Positions 25,931-34,991 are shown, numbered from the stretch's first letter. The stretch is 64,000 nucleotides of DNA from an uncultured Nocardioides sp. (GCF_947489365.1 NZ_CANLDB010000002.1:248001-312000); one strand, 5' to 3'. Translations and numbers: made by a program. The notes: generated from the letters alone by a model not told the origin.

Positions 25931-27366
25931 CGCAGGTGCCAACCGCCGCGCGGGAGGTCGATGGCGGCCTGCGGTCCCCACGAGCCGGGCTCGTAGGACT
26001 GCACCGCGGGACGGTTCTCCAGCACCGGCTGGCAGACCTGCCACAGGCGGTCGACCTCGTCGGAGCGCGTGAAGAGGGTCTGGTCGCCTCGCAGGACGTC
26101 GAGCAGCAGGCGCTCGTAGGCCTCCAGCGGCTTGTCGTCGGGCATCGCGTCGGCGAAGTCCAGCCGCAGGGTCGCGTCGGCGAGCTCCATGACCGGGCCC
26201 GGGCGCTTGGCGCGGATCTCGACGCTCACCTCGGGCTCGTCGGTGAGCTCGAGCACGAGCTCGTTGCAGCCCGCCGCCGGGCCGCCGTTCGCGGAACCGT
26301 CGTCGAAGATGTGCGACTCCGGGGTGCGGAACCGCAGGGTGATCGTGCGTCGGGTTTCGGCCAGGGCCTTGCCCGTGCGGAGGTAGAACGGGACGTCGCG
26401 CCACCGGTGCGAGTCGATGTACGCCTCGAGCGCGACGAAGGTCTCGACGTCGGAGTCGGCGTCGACGTCCTCCTCGTCGCGGTAGCCGTCGTACTGCCCG
26501 AAGACGACGCGCTCGGGGTCGAGCGGGCGCAGCCGGGAGAAGACCGCGGACTTGGCGTCGCGCAGCTTGGTCTCCTCGAAGGCGCCCGGGTCCTCGAGGG
26601 CGACGAACCCGAGCAGCTGGCTCAGGTGGGTGGAGATCATGTCGCGCAGGCAGCCGGTCGACTCGTAGAAGCTGCCGCGGCCCTCCATCTGGAGCGTCTC
26701 GGGGACGTCGATCTGGACCGACTCGATGCTGTGGGCGTTCCAGGCCGGCTCGAACAGCCCGTTGGCGAACCGGAGGGCGAGGATGTTCTGCACCGCCTCC
26801 TTGCCGAGGAAGTGGTCGATGCGGAACACCTGGTCCTCGTCGACGACCTCCTTCAGCGCCTTGTCGAGCTCGCGGGAGGACGCCAGGTCGAGGCCGAAGG
26901 GCTTCTCGACGACGAGGCGGGCACGCTCGGTCAGGCCCTCACGACCGAGCATCGCGATCATGCCCTCCATCGCCGCGGGCGGGACCGAGAGGTAGACCAG
27001 TCGCTTGGTCTCGCCGTGGCCGTCGTCGGAGAACTTCTCCTCGGCCCTCGTCACGGCGGCGGCGAGGTCGGACCCGTCGTCGGCGTTCGAGGTCTGGAAG
27101 CTGACGCGGCCGAGCAGGTCGTCGAGGACGCCGGCGTCCAGGTCGTCCACGGACTCCTCGAGCCCGCCGCGGACCTGGTCGCGGAACTCGTCATCGGTGC
27201 CGGGCGAGTGGCGTCCGGAGCCGATGACGACGTACTCCTCGGGCAGCCGGCCGGCCGCGGCGAGCTTGTACAGGCCCGGGAAGAGCTTGCGCTTGGCGAG
27301 GTCGCCGGTGGCGCCGAAGAGAAGGAGGACGTGGGGCGGCGGAGTGGTGCTCTCCTGATGAGCCAT
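25927..27366 (-). CDS. zwf: glucose-6-phosphate 1-dehydrogenase, 479 aa
   Basis: First enzyme of the oxidative pentose-phosphate pathway. Coenzyme loop [16 protein letters not shown] at the N-terminus, and active-site signature RIDHFLGKE with the catalytic His region following. Length is typical. Its stop overlaps the GH15 start by four bases. The usual actinobacterial partners tal, tkt and opcA are not next to it, so this is either a second zwf or a rearranged locus. The start ATG at 27366 directly precedes the Rossmann strand. Confidence 0.95.
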   Translation of the reverse strand: MAHQESTTPPPHVLLLFGATGDLAKRKLFPGLYKLAAAGRLPEEYVVIGSGRHSPGTDDEFRDQVRGGLEESVDDLDAGVLDDLLGRVSFQTSNADDGSDLAAAVTRAEEKFSDDGHGETKRLVYLSVPPAAMEGMIAMLGREGLTERARLVVEKPFGLDLASSRELDKALKEVVDEDQVFRIDHFLGKEAVQNILALRFANGLFEPAWNAHSIESVQIDVPETLQMEGRGSFYESTGCLRDMISTHLSQLLGFVALEDPGAFEETKLRDAKSAVFSRLRPLDPERVVFGQYDGYRDEEDVDADSDVETFVALEAYIDSHRWRDVPFYLRTGKALAETRRTITLRFRTPESHIFDDGSANGGPAAGCNELVLELTDEPEVSVEIRAKRPGPVMELADATLRLDFADAMPDDKPLEAYERLLLDVLRGDQTLFTRSDEVDRLWQVCQPVLENRPAVQSYEPGSWGPQAAIDLPRGGWHLR

Positions 27367-27390
27367 GCCTTATTGCTACCGCATGGACCC

Positions 27391-28167
27391 TCAGCCCCCG
27401 ACGGGGATCTCCACCTCGATCTCACAGGCGGTGTCGTCGAAGCACAGGTGCCCGCGCGCCGGGACCACCTCGGTCAGGGGCTCCTCGTAGGACCAGGCGA
27501 CGTCGTCGGCCCCCGCGGCGCTCCAGTACGAGGCCTCGCCCTTGTACGGGCACAGCGTGCTCGTCGCCGTGCGCGTCACCTCGGTGAGGACGTCCTCGCG
27601 CGGGACGTACCAGCGCATCGGGAAACCGGTCTCGTTGACCGCGACGGCGCGGTCGGTGCGGGCGAGGACCTCGCCGCCGCGCCGTACCGTCACCCGCCGG
27701 GTGCTGGGCAGGGCGTCGACGCGGTGGAACGGGTCGCGGGGGTGGCCCATGATCCGCTCGTCCTCGTGCCACCACACGTCGAGCGCCTCGGCGTCGAGGA
27801 CGACGAGCCCGGCGAGGTCGGGGTCGTCGGGCCGGAGCACAGCGCGCGTGGCCCGGCTCTCACCCCGGACGAGGTCGAGGGACTCCCCCGGTGTCGTGTG
27901 GGCGGCGAACGGCACGTCCGGGAGCAGCACGCCGTCCTCGGGTGCGAGCGGCGCCTCCCCGGTCGCGGGCGCCAGCGTCACCCCGCGCAGGTCGGCCTCC
28001 GGCACGGCGTACACGCAGAGCAGCCGTCGCGGTTCCCAGAGCAGGTGCGCCCCGGTGGTGTCCAGGACGGTCTCCCCGCCCCACTCCGCCCGCACCCGGA
28101 CCCCGGTGGGCTGGTGCCGCAGCTCCCCGCGGGCCCGCCCGAGCACGCTGCTGATCGTCGTGGCCAT
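27391..28167 (-). CDS. DUF427 double-domain protein, 258 aa
   Basis: Two DUF427 domains are seen. The N-terminal one is degenerate (VRVRAEWGGETVLDTTGAHL), and the C-terminal one is complete, with CPYKGEASYWS and WSYEEPLTEV and a WYVPREDV segment. The fold is a small beta-barrel of unknown function, common in actinobacteria. It lies 25 bases upstream of zwf on the same strand but has its own leaderless promoter, and the zwf gap leaves room for little else, so cotranscription is possible. REP-like repeats begin just outside its start. Confidence 0.85.
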   Translation of the reverse strand: MATTISSVLGRARGELRHQPTGVRVRAEWGGETVLDTTGAHLLWEPRRLLCVYAVPEADLRGVTLAPATGEAPLAPEDGVLLPDVPFAAHTTPGESLDLVRGESRATRAVLRPDDPDLAGLVVLDAEALDVWWHEDERIMGHPRDPFHRVDALPSTRRVTVRRGGEVLARTDRAVAVNETGFPMRWYVPREDVLTEVTRTATSTLCPYKGEASYWSAAGADDVAWSYEEPLTEVVPARGHLCFDDTACEIEVEIPVGG

Positions 28168-28173
28168 GCCCCG

Positions 28174-28179
28174 ACGCTA
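28174..28179 (-). promoter_or_regulatory. leaderless -10 box TAGCGT (DUF427 gene)
   Basis: TAGCGT on the minus strand, 6 bases before the ATG at 28167. Confidence 0.5.
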
Positions 28180-28253
28180 GCCCGCACCCCCGACGCCGGT
28201 CCGCTCCGAGCGCCACCTCCCCGGAGGTCCAGGTGCTCCACGGCCCGACCACC

Positions 28254-28436
28254 CCGGAGGTCGAGGTGCTCCGAGCCCTGGCGAGGAGCCACGAGACCCC
28301 GCGACCGGACCACGGGCAACTCACCGGGTCTCGTGGCTCGGGCCTAGCGGCCCTCACACCTCGACCACCGCGGTGGCCGGAGGTCGAGGTGCTCCGAGCC
28401 CTGGCGAGGAGCCACGAGACCCCGCGACCGGACCAC
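28254..28436. repeat. REP-like doublet plus a half copy, upstream of GIY-YIG gene
   Basis: Unit 1 (28259-28366) is an imperfect palindrome. Outer 10-base arms GGTCGAGGTG/CACCTCGACC and inner 14-base arms GAGCCACGAGACCC/GGGTCTCGTGGCTC are separated on each side by an unpaired 17-base segment. A second left half (28377-28436) repeats the first 60 bases exactly, 123 bases further on, and ends just before the nuclease gene. Confidence 0.85.
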
Positions 28437-28491
28437 CGAGCCTGTGGAGAACGCGTTGCTGGGTCCACGTCTCCCGATGACGATCCTCGTC

Positions 28492-28803
28492 ATGCCCTAC
28501 ACCTACATCGTCCGCTGCCGCGACGGCTCCTACTACGTCGGAAGCACCTGGGACCTGGACCGACGGATCGCCGACCACAACACAGGCGTCGGTCTCGGAG
28601 CGAACTACACGCAGTCGCGGCGGCCGGTCGTCCTCGTCTGGTCGCAGCACTTCGACCGCATCGACGACGCGTTCGCCTTCGAGAAGCGGGTTCAGGGGTG
28701 GGGGCGAGCCAAGCGGGAAGCACTCATTCGAGGCGACTGGGCTGCGATCTCGGCGCTCAGCCGTCGCAAGGCCGTGAGGGACCGCTCCACCCCGGGTGGG
28801 TAG
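28492..28803 (+). CDS. GIY-YIG superfamily nuclease, UPF0213/YhbQ-like, 103 aa
   Basis: A single-domain protein beginning MPYTYIVRCRDGSYYVGSTW, which carries the GIY-YIG pair as TYI and YYVGST. Then come the catalytic Arg (LDRRIADHN) and the helix with the metal-binding Glu (AFAFEKRVQGWGRAKREALI). Size and sequence fit the YhbQ-type group, whose DNA substrates are little known. Start at 28492 is chosen by family length; ATG at 28477 and GTG at 28444 are alternatives, and no ribosome binding site is obvious. It is alone and flanked on both sides by REP-like units, which it might recognise or help to move. Confidence 0.85.
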   Translation: MPYTYIVRCRDGSYYVGSTWDLDRRIADHNTGVGLGANYTQSRRPVVLVWSQHFDRIDDAFAFEKRVQGWGRAKREALIRGDWAAISALSRRKAVRDRSTPGG

Positions 28804-28828
28804 GAGTCCTCACCGGGCCTCGAGCGCC

Positions 28829-29197
28829 CCGGAGGTCGAGGCGCTCCGAGCCCTGGCGAGGAGCCACGAGACCCCGCGACCGGACCACAGACCCCTCACC
28901 GGGTCTCGTGGCTCGGGCCTAGCGGCCCTCACACCTCGACCTCCGGAACGCCGGACCCGGGCCAGGCAGCCCTCACACCTCGACCTCCGCACGTCCCCGG
29001 AGGTCGAGGCGCTCCGAGCCCCGGCGAGGAGCCACGAGACCCCGCAACCGGACCACAGACCCCTCACCGGGTCTCGTGGCTCGGGCCTAGCGGCCCTCAC
29101 ACCTCGACCTCCGGAACGCCGAGCCCGGGCCAGGCGGCCCTCACACCTCGACCTCCGGAACGCCGGACCCGGGCCTAGCGGCCCTCACACCTCGACC
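28829..29197. repeat. two REP-like doublets with three 44-base tails
   Basis: Unit 3 (28834-28941) and unit 4 (29002-29109) have the same architecture as unit 1, with the 14-base inner arms intact and one mismatch in the outer arms. The unpaired 17-base segments are almost identical to those of unit 1. Right-half derivatives 44 bases long, ending in CACCTCGACC but with the inner stem replaced, follow at 28942-28985, 29110-29153 and 29154-29197. Confidence 0.85.
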
Positions 29198-29224
29198 TCC
29201 GTACTGCTGGTCGACCTGCGGAGA

Positions 29225-29261
29225 CACCTCGACCCCCGGGTGGGGCCCGGGGGTCGAGGTG
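29225..29261 (-). terminator. terminator of M14 peptidase gene with REP-like arms
   Basis: A perfect 16-base stem (29225-29240 with 29246-29261) and 5-base loop, 12 bases beyond the stop codon at 29274. Its first 10 bases on each side are CACCTCGACC/GGTCGAGGTG, the same outer arms as the adjacent REP-like units. Confidence 0.8.
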
Positions 29262-29273
29262 GGGTGGTGCGGG

Positions 29274-32200
29274 TCAGCGGAGGAGCGAGTCCAGGGACCG
29301 CTGGACGAGCAGGGCCCGCTGCGGGGACCGCTCGACCTGCTCCAGGCCGAAGCCGAGGAGGATCGTGTCCTCCGTGGCCGTGGCGCCGATGTTCTCCACC
29401 AGGTTGCCGCCGATCTCCCACTGGGTCAGCTGCGGCGGGCTGGAGGCGGGCGGGGTGCCCGGGGCCCAGTCGCTGGTGGCGCCCTCGAAGCCGTCGGCGT
29501 CCTCGACACCGTCGATCACCACGCGGGTGTCGTCGACGAACGCGCCCACACCGCCCGACGCCGGGTCGGAGACGTAGGTGATCGACAGCTCCACCGTGGA
29601 CCCGGCGTACGCCGACAGGTCGTAGGTGAGGTCCTGGTAGCCCTCGCTGTCACCCGTCAGGGCGTTCCACCGACCCTCCGGGTTGCTGCAGTCCTCTCCG
29701 AGGTAGGTGGTGAGGAACGGGTGGGAGTCGAACAGGAAGCCCCCGGCCTCGCACTCCGCCGGTGAGGCCGTGGACGTCGCTCCGCCGGCCTCGGGCAGCG
29801 TCGTCCAGTCGTCGCCGCCCGCGGTCCGGGCCTCGACGATCAGGTGGTCGTACTCGGGCTCGACGTTCCAGGAGCCCTGGAACTCCAACGTCGCCGTCGA
29901 GACGCTGGTCGGGACGTCGACGGTGCGGGTCAGCCGGGAGTAGGCGTCGTCGGCGTGCAGCACCCCGGCGTACCGGTCGCCCTCGGCCGGGGCGTACGGG
30001 CCGTTCTCGACCTCGTAGAGACCCACGCCACGGCTGCGGAACTGCGGGAACTGCGCGGGCGGCAGGACCTGGCTGGTCGGGAGGAACACCCCGGCCTCGT
30101 CCAGCGGGTTGTCACCCTCGACGACCGGGCCGCCCAGGGTGGTGGAGGTGCCGAGGAACGGCGCCCCCGTGCCCTCGAAGCCGGTGGGACCGCTGGTCGA
30201 GGTCCGCTGGAACGCTCCCAGGTAGTACTGGCGGAAGTCGTCGGCGAGGATCAGGCAGTCCTCGAAGAAGCCCGCCGAGGTGCCGGGCTCGCCGCCGACG
30301 GTGCACTCGGCGCCCGGGTCGCCGTTGAGCCCGTAGTACAGGCCGCCGACGGAGTCGGAGATCCCGACGAGCCCCTCGAACTGGGCGGTCTCACCGGCGT
30401 GGACCAGCTTGCCGCCCTCGTTGAGGTAGTCCCGGACGGCGATCGTCAGGTACTGCTCCTTCTCGGCGACCGAGATGTCCTCGAGCGGGCCGAAGGGCGT
30501 GTCCGTCTCCTCGTCCTCCGGGTCCTGAGTCAGCCGGTTGTCCCCGAGGTACCAGAGCACGGCGTCGTAGTGCGACAGCGCGCCGAGGTGGTGCGGCACC
30601 CCCTGGGCGTCGACGTCCCAGACGTCGGCGGAGTAGCCGGCGTCCTCGATCGCGGCGACGTGCGCCTCGTCGTACTTTGGGGCGTCGGTGCCCTCGGGGT
30701 ACGTCGGGTTGACGCCGGTGTAGTCCTCGTCGGCGATCACGAGCACGTCGGAACCCGTGCTGGACCTCACCGTGTACGTGAAGCGCTCGCTGGTCACGGT
30801 GCGGGCGTTGCTCCCGCGCCCCTTGTCGCCGGCGAACCAGACGGTCACCCGGTCGCCCGGGCGGGCGCCGGTGACGGTGCCGCGGTACTCGGCGTAGTAG
30901 AGCCGGTTGTCGGTGCCGTACCGCTCCCCGCCGTCCCACTCACGGGCGGGCACGGTCCGCACGGGACCGGAGCCGATGCGGAAGCGCATGCGGTGGTCCC
31001 GCAGGGCCTGCTTCGCGGTGACGGCGACCGGCTGGCGTCCGCCGAGGGAGGTCTCGAAGGGGTCGGTGACGAAGTCCGCGGCGCTGCGGCCCGTGACCGT
31101 CCTCGGGTCGTCCGGGTCGGCGGCCGAGCGGGCGACCGACATCGCGAAGGGGATGTTCTTGCGGAACTCCGCCTCGACGAGCTCCTCGCTGTCGGGGAAC
31201 TCGAAGCCGCTGTTGCAGTCCTCGGCCTCGAACTCGTCGTCCGGGTCCGACTCGGACGCCACCTCGCAGGTGGACATCTCCGGGGTGAAGCCGAGGGCGC
31301 CGTGCCGCTCGGTGATGCCGGAGTCGGTGTCACCGTTGGTGGTGTACAGCTCGGCGGACAGGTCCGGGTCGTAGCCCGGGACCGCGGGGCGCTCGTCGTC
31401 CCCGGCGAGCGCCTCGTAGATCACGTCGTCGGGGCTCGGCGTGGCGACCTGCCAGCCCGTGCCGTACAGCAGGAGCTCGGCCGCGGAGTGGTAGTTGATG
31501 ACGAACTCGAAGTCGATCCGGCCGGCGAAGCGGTCGAGGGCCCTGGTCTCCGGCTCGGAGGTCGGGCTCGCGCCGCGGTAGGTCTCGCTGGCGGGGTTCG
31601 GCGACGAGCCCTCGTTGTCGTAGCCCCACTTGGCGGGCCAGTTGCGGTTCAGGTCGACGCCGTCGCCCGGGGCGATCTCGCCGTCGCCGTCGTTGTCACG
31701 GAGGTTCTTGCGCCACAGGCGGTTGCCCTCGGTGAAGGTGAAGTCGTAGCCGTCGGGGTTGGCGACCGGCAGGAACCACAGCTCGTTGGTGGCCAGCATC
31801 TTCCGCATCGCGGGCTTCGAGCGCGCCTGCTGCAGCACGTGCTTCAGCAGGCGGGTCGTCATCTCGGGGGTGATCCACTCCCGGGCGTGCTGGGCGGAGA
31901 AGTAGAGGACCGCGGGCCGGCTGCCGTCGGCGACCTTGTCGGCCCCCGCGGTCACCTTGACCGCGTCGATCGGCTTGCCGCGGAGCGTGCGGCCGATGGT
32001 GACGGGCTTGGTGTAGCCGGGGAAGCGTGCGGCCAGGGCCCGCACCTCGGCGCGCAGGCCGCCCTTGCCGGAGTACCTCTGCCACACCTCGTAGCCGTCC
32101 GCCCGCTCGGCGTCGGCCCGCTCCGAGGCGGTCATCCCGCCGGTGGTCTTGGGCTCCAGGTCGATGCCGTCCGCGGCCAGGCGCGAGGCCTGCGCGCCGG

Positions 32201-32489
32201 ACAGGACCAGCTCGACGCCGACGGGGGCGTCCTCACCCTCCTGCTGCGAGCTGCGCACGGGTGACAGCTCGAGCTCGTGGCGGTCGACGCCGGTGGCGAC
32301 CAGGGCGGACAGCTGGTCACGGCGGACCTGGCCGACGTACACCTCGAGGCGGTCGCTGCCGCTGCTGCGGGCCGAGCGGTCCTCGCCGACGCCCTCCTCG
32401 GCGGTCGAGGCCGCGGGTACGCCGGCCAGCAGCGCGGCGAGCAGCGCGCCGATCGACGTCAGTCCGGCGAGACGGGGAACGGCGCGCAT
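29274..32489 (-). CDS. secreted M14 zinc carboxypeptidase with C-terminal accessory domains, 1071 aa
   Basis: An N-terminal signal peptide (MRAVPRLAGLTSIGALLAALL to about residue 30) and a pro-region are followed by an M14 catalytic domain. Zinc ligands are seen in HAREWITPEM, and the substrate region is DLNRNWPAKWGYDNEG, with the catalytic Glu in GFTPEMST. The C-terminal 500 residues include a ThuA-like/InhA-type region (DVLVIADEDYTG and DAVLWYLGDNR) and a last beta-sandwich ending in VIDGVEDADGFEG, as in immune-inhibitor-A-related proteases. GGAGG five bases before the ATG at 32489 fixes the start; a longer frame to 32525 is rejected. It probably digests extracellular protein. Confidence 0.88.
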   Translation of the reverse strand: MRAVPRLAGLTSIGALLAALLAGVPAASTAEEGVGEDRSARSSGSDRLEVYVGQVRRDQLSALVATGVDRHELELSPVRSSQQEGEDAPVGVELVLSGAQASRLAADGIDLEPKTTGGMTASERADAERADGYEVWQRYSGKGGLRAEVRALAARFPGYTKPVTIGRTLRGKPIDAVKVTAGADKVADGSRPAVLYFSAQHAREWITPEMTTRLLKHVLQQARSKPAMRKMLATNELWFLPVANPDGYDFTFTEGNRLWRKNLRDNDGDGEIAPGDGVDLNRNWPAKWGYDNEGSSPNPASETYRGASPTSEPETRALDRFAGRIDFEFVINYHSAAELLLYGTGWQVATPSPDDVIYEALAGDDERPAVPGYDPDLSAELYTTNGDTDSGITERHGALGFTPEMSTCEVASESDPDDEFEAEDCNSGFEFPDSEELVEAEFRKNIPFAMSVARSAADPDDPRTVTGRSAADFVTDPFETSLGGRQPVAVTAKQALRDHRMRFRIGSGPVRTVPAREWDGGERYGTDNRLYYAEYRGTVTGARPGDRVTVWFAGDKGRGSNARTVTSERFTYTVRSSTGSDVLVIADEDYTGVNPTYPEGTDAPKYDEAHVAAIEDAGYSADVWDVDAQGVPHHLGALSHYDAVLWYLGDNRLTQDPEDEETDTPFGPLEDISVAEKEQYLTIAVRDYLNEGGKLVHAGETAQFEGLVGISDSVGGLYYGLNGDPGAECTVGGEPGTSAGFFEDCLILADDFRQYYLGAFQRTSTSGPTGFEGTGAPFLGTSTTLGGPVVEGDNPLDEAGVFLPTSQVLPPAQFPQFRSRGVGLYEVENGPYAPAEGDRYAGVLHADDAYSRLTRTVDVPTSVSTATLEFQGSWNVEPEYDHLIVEARTAGGDDWTTLPEAGGATSTASPAECEAGGFLFDSHPFLTTYLGEDCSNPEGRWNALTGDSEGYQDLTYDLSAYAGSTVELSITYVSDPASGGVGAFVDDTRVVIDGVEDADGFEGATSDWAPGTPPASSPPQLTQWEIGGNLVENIGATATEDTILLGFGLEQVERSPQRALLVQRSLDSLLR

Positions 32490-32555
32490 GGCGACCTCCG
32501 GGGGGAGAGTGTGTGCTGGGCACACTCGACCCGGCGGCCGATTCCTGTCAAGCGT

Positions 32556-32879
32556 TCACAGGTACAGACCGGTGGCGGAGTCGCCGAGCCGGTCGGCCGC
32601 GACGCCGTGGACGTCGCGCTCCCGCATGACGACGTACGTCTCGCCGTGGATCTCGACCTCGGCCTTGTCGACCGGGTCGTAGAGGACGCGGTCGCCGGTC
32701 TCGACGGAGCGTGCCTGGGGACCGCAGGCCACGACGCGCGACCAGGCGAGACGCCGGGCGCTGCCCATCGCCGCGGTGGCGGGGATGACGATGCCGCCGG
32801 ACGACGTCCGCTCGCCGGCGTCCTTGTCGAGCTCGACCAGGACCCGGTCGTGCAGCATCTCGATCGGGGTCTTGTCCAT
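32556..32879 (-). CDS. GroES-like chaperonin-10 paralogue, 107 aa
   Basis: Cpn10 fold: LHDRVLVELDKDAGERTSSG at the N-terminus, a mobile-loop-like SSGGIVIP, then GDRVLYDPVDKAEVEIHGETYVVMRERDV. It is divergent from housekeeping GroES and there is no groEL in the window, so its chaperonin partner, if any, is unknown. The C-terminus has an extra 15 residues. ATG at 32879 is preferred; a TTG at 32897 that overlaps the DUF3618 stop would add six residues. It is downstream of DUF3618 on the same strand and probably cotranscribed. Confidence 0.75.
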   Translation of the reverse strand: MDKTPIEMLHDRVLVELDKDAGERTSSGGIVIPATAAMGSARRLAWSRVVACGPQARSVETGDRVLYDPVDKAEVEIHGETYVVMRERDVHGVAADRLGDSATGLYL

Positions 32880-32893
32880 GGCCGCGGAGCGAC

Positions 32894-33142
32894 TCAACGG
32901 GTGATGTGACGGACCAGCACGAAGAAGCCCACCACACCCGCGACGCCGCCGACGACCTTGAGGATGTTGTCGGTGCGGGGCTCCCCGGTCCGGGCGTCGA
33001 CGAAGAAGCCCTTCACGCTCGCGACCTCGCGCTGCGCGATCGTCTTCGGGTGGGCCCGGTAGAGCAGCTGGTCGATGTTGGCCGCCAGCCGGTCGCGCGT
33101 GTTCTCGATCTCGGTCTCGAGACCGGACAGCTCCTTGCTCAC
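32894..33142 (-). CDS. DUF3618 membrane protein, 82 aa
   Basis: The N-terminal helix (ETEIENTRDRLAANIDQLLY) is the DUF3618 signature, followed by a basic linker and one C-terminal membrane helix (ILKVVGGVAGVVGFFVLVRH). The family is common in actinobacteria and of unknown function. Two GTG codons compete: 33142 is chosen because AGAGG lies 7 bases upstream, while 33148 is only one base from it. The gene forms a short unit with the GroES-like gene. Confidence 0.82.
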   Translation of the reverse strand: MSKELSGLETEIENTRDRLAANIDQLLYRAHPKTIAQREVASVKGFFVDARTGEPRTDNILKVVGGVAGVVGFFVLVRHITR

Positions 33143-33205
33143 GTGCACACCTCTCGACGGGTCCTGCGACCTGGTCAGCGACCTACCCTGCGTCCGCGCA
33201 CGCTA

Positions 33206-33979
33206 TCAACCCGTCGTGGGTCGCTCCCCGGCCCGCCGGGGGTCGAACCCGAAGGGCAGCTCCAACCGGTGCCGCCGCATCAGGTCCGCGTCGCCGAGGA
33301 CGTCGAGGGTGGGACCGTCCGCGACGACGACGCCGCCGTCCAGGACGACGGAGCGGGGGCACAGCTCGGACGCGTACGGCAGGTCGTGCGTGACCATCAG
33401 CACCGTGGTGTCCAGGCTCCGCAGGACGTCGGCGAGCTCCCGACGGGACGCCGGGTCGAGGTTCGACGACGGCTCGTCGAGCACGAGGACGTCGGGCCGC
33501 ATCGCCAGGACCGTGGCGACGGCCACCCGGCGGCGCTGACCGAACGAGAGGTGGTGAGGAGTGCGGTCCACGACCTCGGTCATGCCGACCGCCGCGAGGG
33601 ACTCCGCCACCCGCTCCTCGAGCTCGGCGCCGCGCAGGCCGAGGTTGCGCGGCCCGAACTCGACGTCGGCGCGGACCGTGCCCATGAAGAGCTGGTCGTC
33701 GGGGTCCTGGAAGACCACGCCGACGCGGCGTCGCACCTCCGCGACGTGCTTGCCCTCGACGGGGAGCCCGCTGACGTGGACGCTGCCCGCCCCCGGGGCG
33801 AGGATGCCGTTGAGGTGCAGGACGAGCGTGGTCTTGCCGGCGCCGTTCGGCCCCAGCAGGGCGACCCGCTCCCCCGCGTCGACCCGCAGGTCGACGCCGT
33901 ACAGGGCCTGGTGCCCGTCGGGGTAGGCGTGGGCGAGGCCGCGGACGTCGAGGACGGGGGGGCTCCCGGACCCGCTCAT
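33206..33979 (-). CDS. cbiO: cobalt/nickel ECF transporter ATPase, 257 aa
   Basis: ABC ATPase that energises metal uptake. Walker A GPNGAGKTTL, Q-loop VFQDPDDQLFMGTV (the DQLF is characteristic of CbiO/EcfA), signature HLSFGQRRRVAVA, Walker B VLVLDEPSSNLDP, and switch His in VTHDLPYA. Its ATG overlaps the cbiQ stop in ATGA. It is last in a four-gene operon (cbiM, PDGLE, cbiQ, cbiO). Confidence 0.93.
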   Translation of the reverse strand: MSGSGSPPVLDVRGLAHAYPDGHQALYGVDLRVDAGERVALLGPNGAGKTTLVLHLNGILAPGAGSVHVSGLPVEGKHVAEVRRRVGVVFQDPDDQLFMGTVRADVEFGPRNLGLRGAELEERVAESLAAVGMTEVVDRTPHHLSFGQRRRVAVATVLAMRPDVLVLDEPSSNLDPASRRELADVLRSLDTTVLMVTHDLPYASELCPRSVVLDGGVVVADGPTLDVLGDADLMRRHRLELPFGFDPRRAGERPTTG

Positions 33980-34644
33980 CCGGTGCGGCCCGTGGTGTGA
34001 CCGCGCGCCAGCATCGCCAGGTGCACGCGCTCGCCGCGCTCGTAGGACCGGATGAACAACGACCCCAGCGACCGCGCGAGGACGGGCCAGTGGCGGGGAC
34101 GGCGTGGCTCGAGGCCGCGGGCGCGCATCGCGACGGTCATGCGGCCCATGTCGCCCGTGACGACCTCGAGGTAGCGCAGCATGAAGCCAGTGATCTGGAC
34201 CAGCAGGGCGGGCACCCGCAGCCGGGTGAGGCCGTCGACCAGCTGCTGGGCCGTGGTGGTGGACGCGACGGTCAGGGACGCGACGACGCCGATGGTGGCC
34301 TTCGCGAGGAACGCCCCGGCGGCGACGAGGCCCGGCTCGGACAGCGGCACCCCGAGGACGTCGACCCGCGGGCCGGTGGCCACGAACGGCACCAGCAGGG
34401 CGAAGACGACGAACGGGGTCTCGACCAGCATCCGCGGCGCGAGGTGGCGCAGCGGCACCCCCGAGACCGCGACGACCACCGCGACGACCGCGGCGGGGAC
34501 GGCGTGCCAGGCCAGGGCGTCGCGCGGGATCGCCACGACGGCGAGCATGAACCCGATCAGGGCGACGAGCTTCAGGTGCGCCGGGGCCCGGTGCAGCGGG
34601 CCGTGCCCGTGGTGGTGCCAAAGGTGGCTGTGCGCGCCGCTCAC
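33976..34644 (-). CDS. cbiQ: ECF transporter transmembrane protein, 222 aa
   Basis: The EcfT subunit that couples ATPase and substrate protein. Five to six hydrophobic segments; coupling-helix motif GLEPRRPRHWP with the conserved AMRARG just before. A histidine-rich N-terminus (HSHLWHHHGHGPLH) probably binds metal. The GTG start overlaps the preceding gene's stop. Neighbours on both sides are the other ECF components. Confidence 0.9.
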   Translation of the reverse strand: MSGAHSHLWHHHGHGPLHRAPAHLKLVALIGFMLAVVAIPRDALAWHAVPAAVVAVVVAVSGVPLRHLAPRMLVETPFVVFALLVPFVATGPRVDVLGVPLSEPGLVAAGAFLAKATIGVVASLTVASTTTAQQLVDGLTRLRVPALLVQITGFMLRYLEVVTGDMGRMTVAMRARGLEPRRPRHWPVLARSLGSLFIRSYERGERVHLAMLARGHTTGRTG

Positions 34645-34991
34645 CGGCGACGACGACGGACGACGAGGGCGATGCCGGTCATGAGCAGCAGCACGACCGC
34701 GCAGCCGACGAGCCCGGCGACCGCCCCGGAGAGCCAGGAGTTCTCGACGCCGGTGGTCTGGTAGTCCGACAGGGGGCTCCCGGCCGTGGCGCTGTCGCGG
34801 CCCGCGTCGAGGAAGCCCTGGGTGCCGGCGACGAACTCGAGGCCGTCGGGGTGGCCGCTGGCGTAGTAGCTGATGCCGCCCGCGACCAGCACGCAGACGA
34901 GGAGGCCGAGCATCCACACGGTGCGGCCACGGGGCCGTCCGCGCCGCTCCTGCTCCTGCCCCTGGTCCCGCTGGGGAGCCGGGGCGCTCAC
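34641..34991 (-). CDS. PDGLE-domain (CbiN-like) ECF subunit, 116 aa
   Basis: The sequence HPDGLEFVAGT is the diagnostic PDGLE motif; one helix precedes it (about residues 26-44) and one follows (AVAGLVGCAVVLLLMTGIAL). It replaces or extends CbiN in some cobalt/nickel transporters. GTG overlaps the cbiM stop (GTGA) and the stop overlaps the cbiQ start, so the operon is tightly coupled. Confidence 0.88.
   Translation of the reverse strand: MSAPAPQRDQGQEQERRGRPRGRTVWMLGLLVCVLVAGGISYYASGHPDGLEFVAGTQGFLDAGRDSATAGSPLSDYQTTGVENSWLSGAVAGLVGCAVVLLLMTGIALVVRRRRR

Noticed and set aside
28254..29197. Insertion sequence or transposon
   Set aside because: No transposase; units are short palindromic doublets, closer to REP elements.
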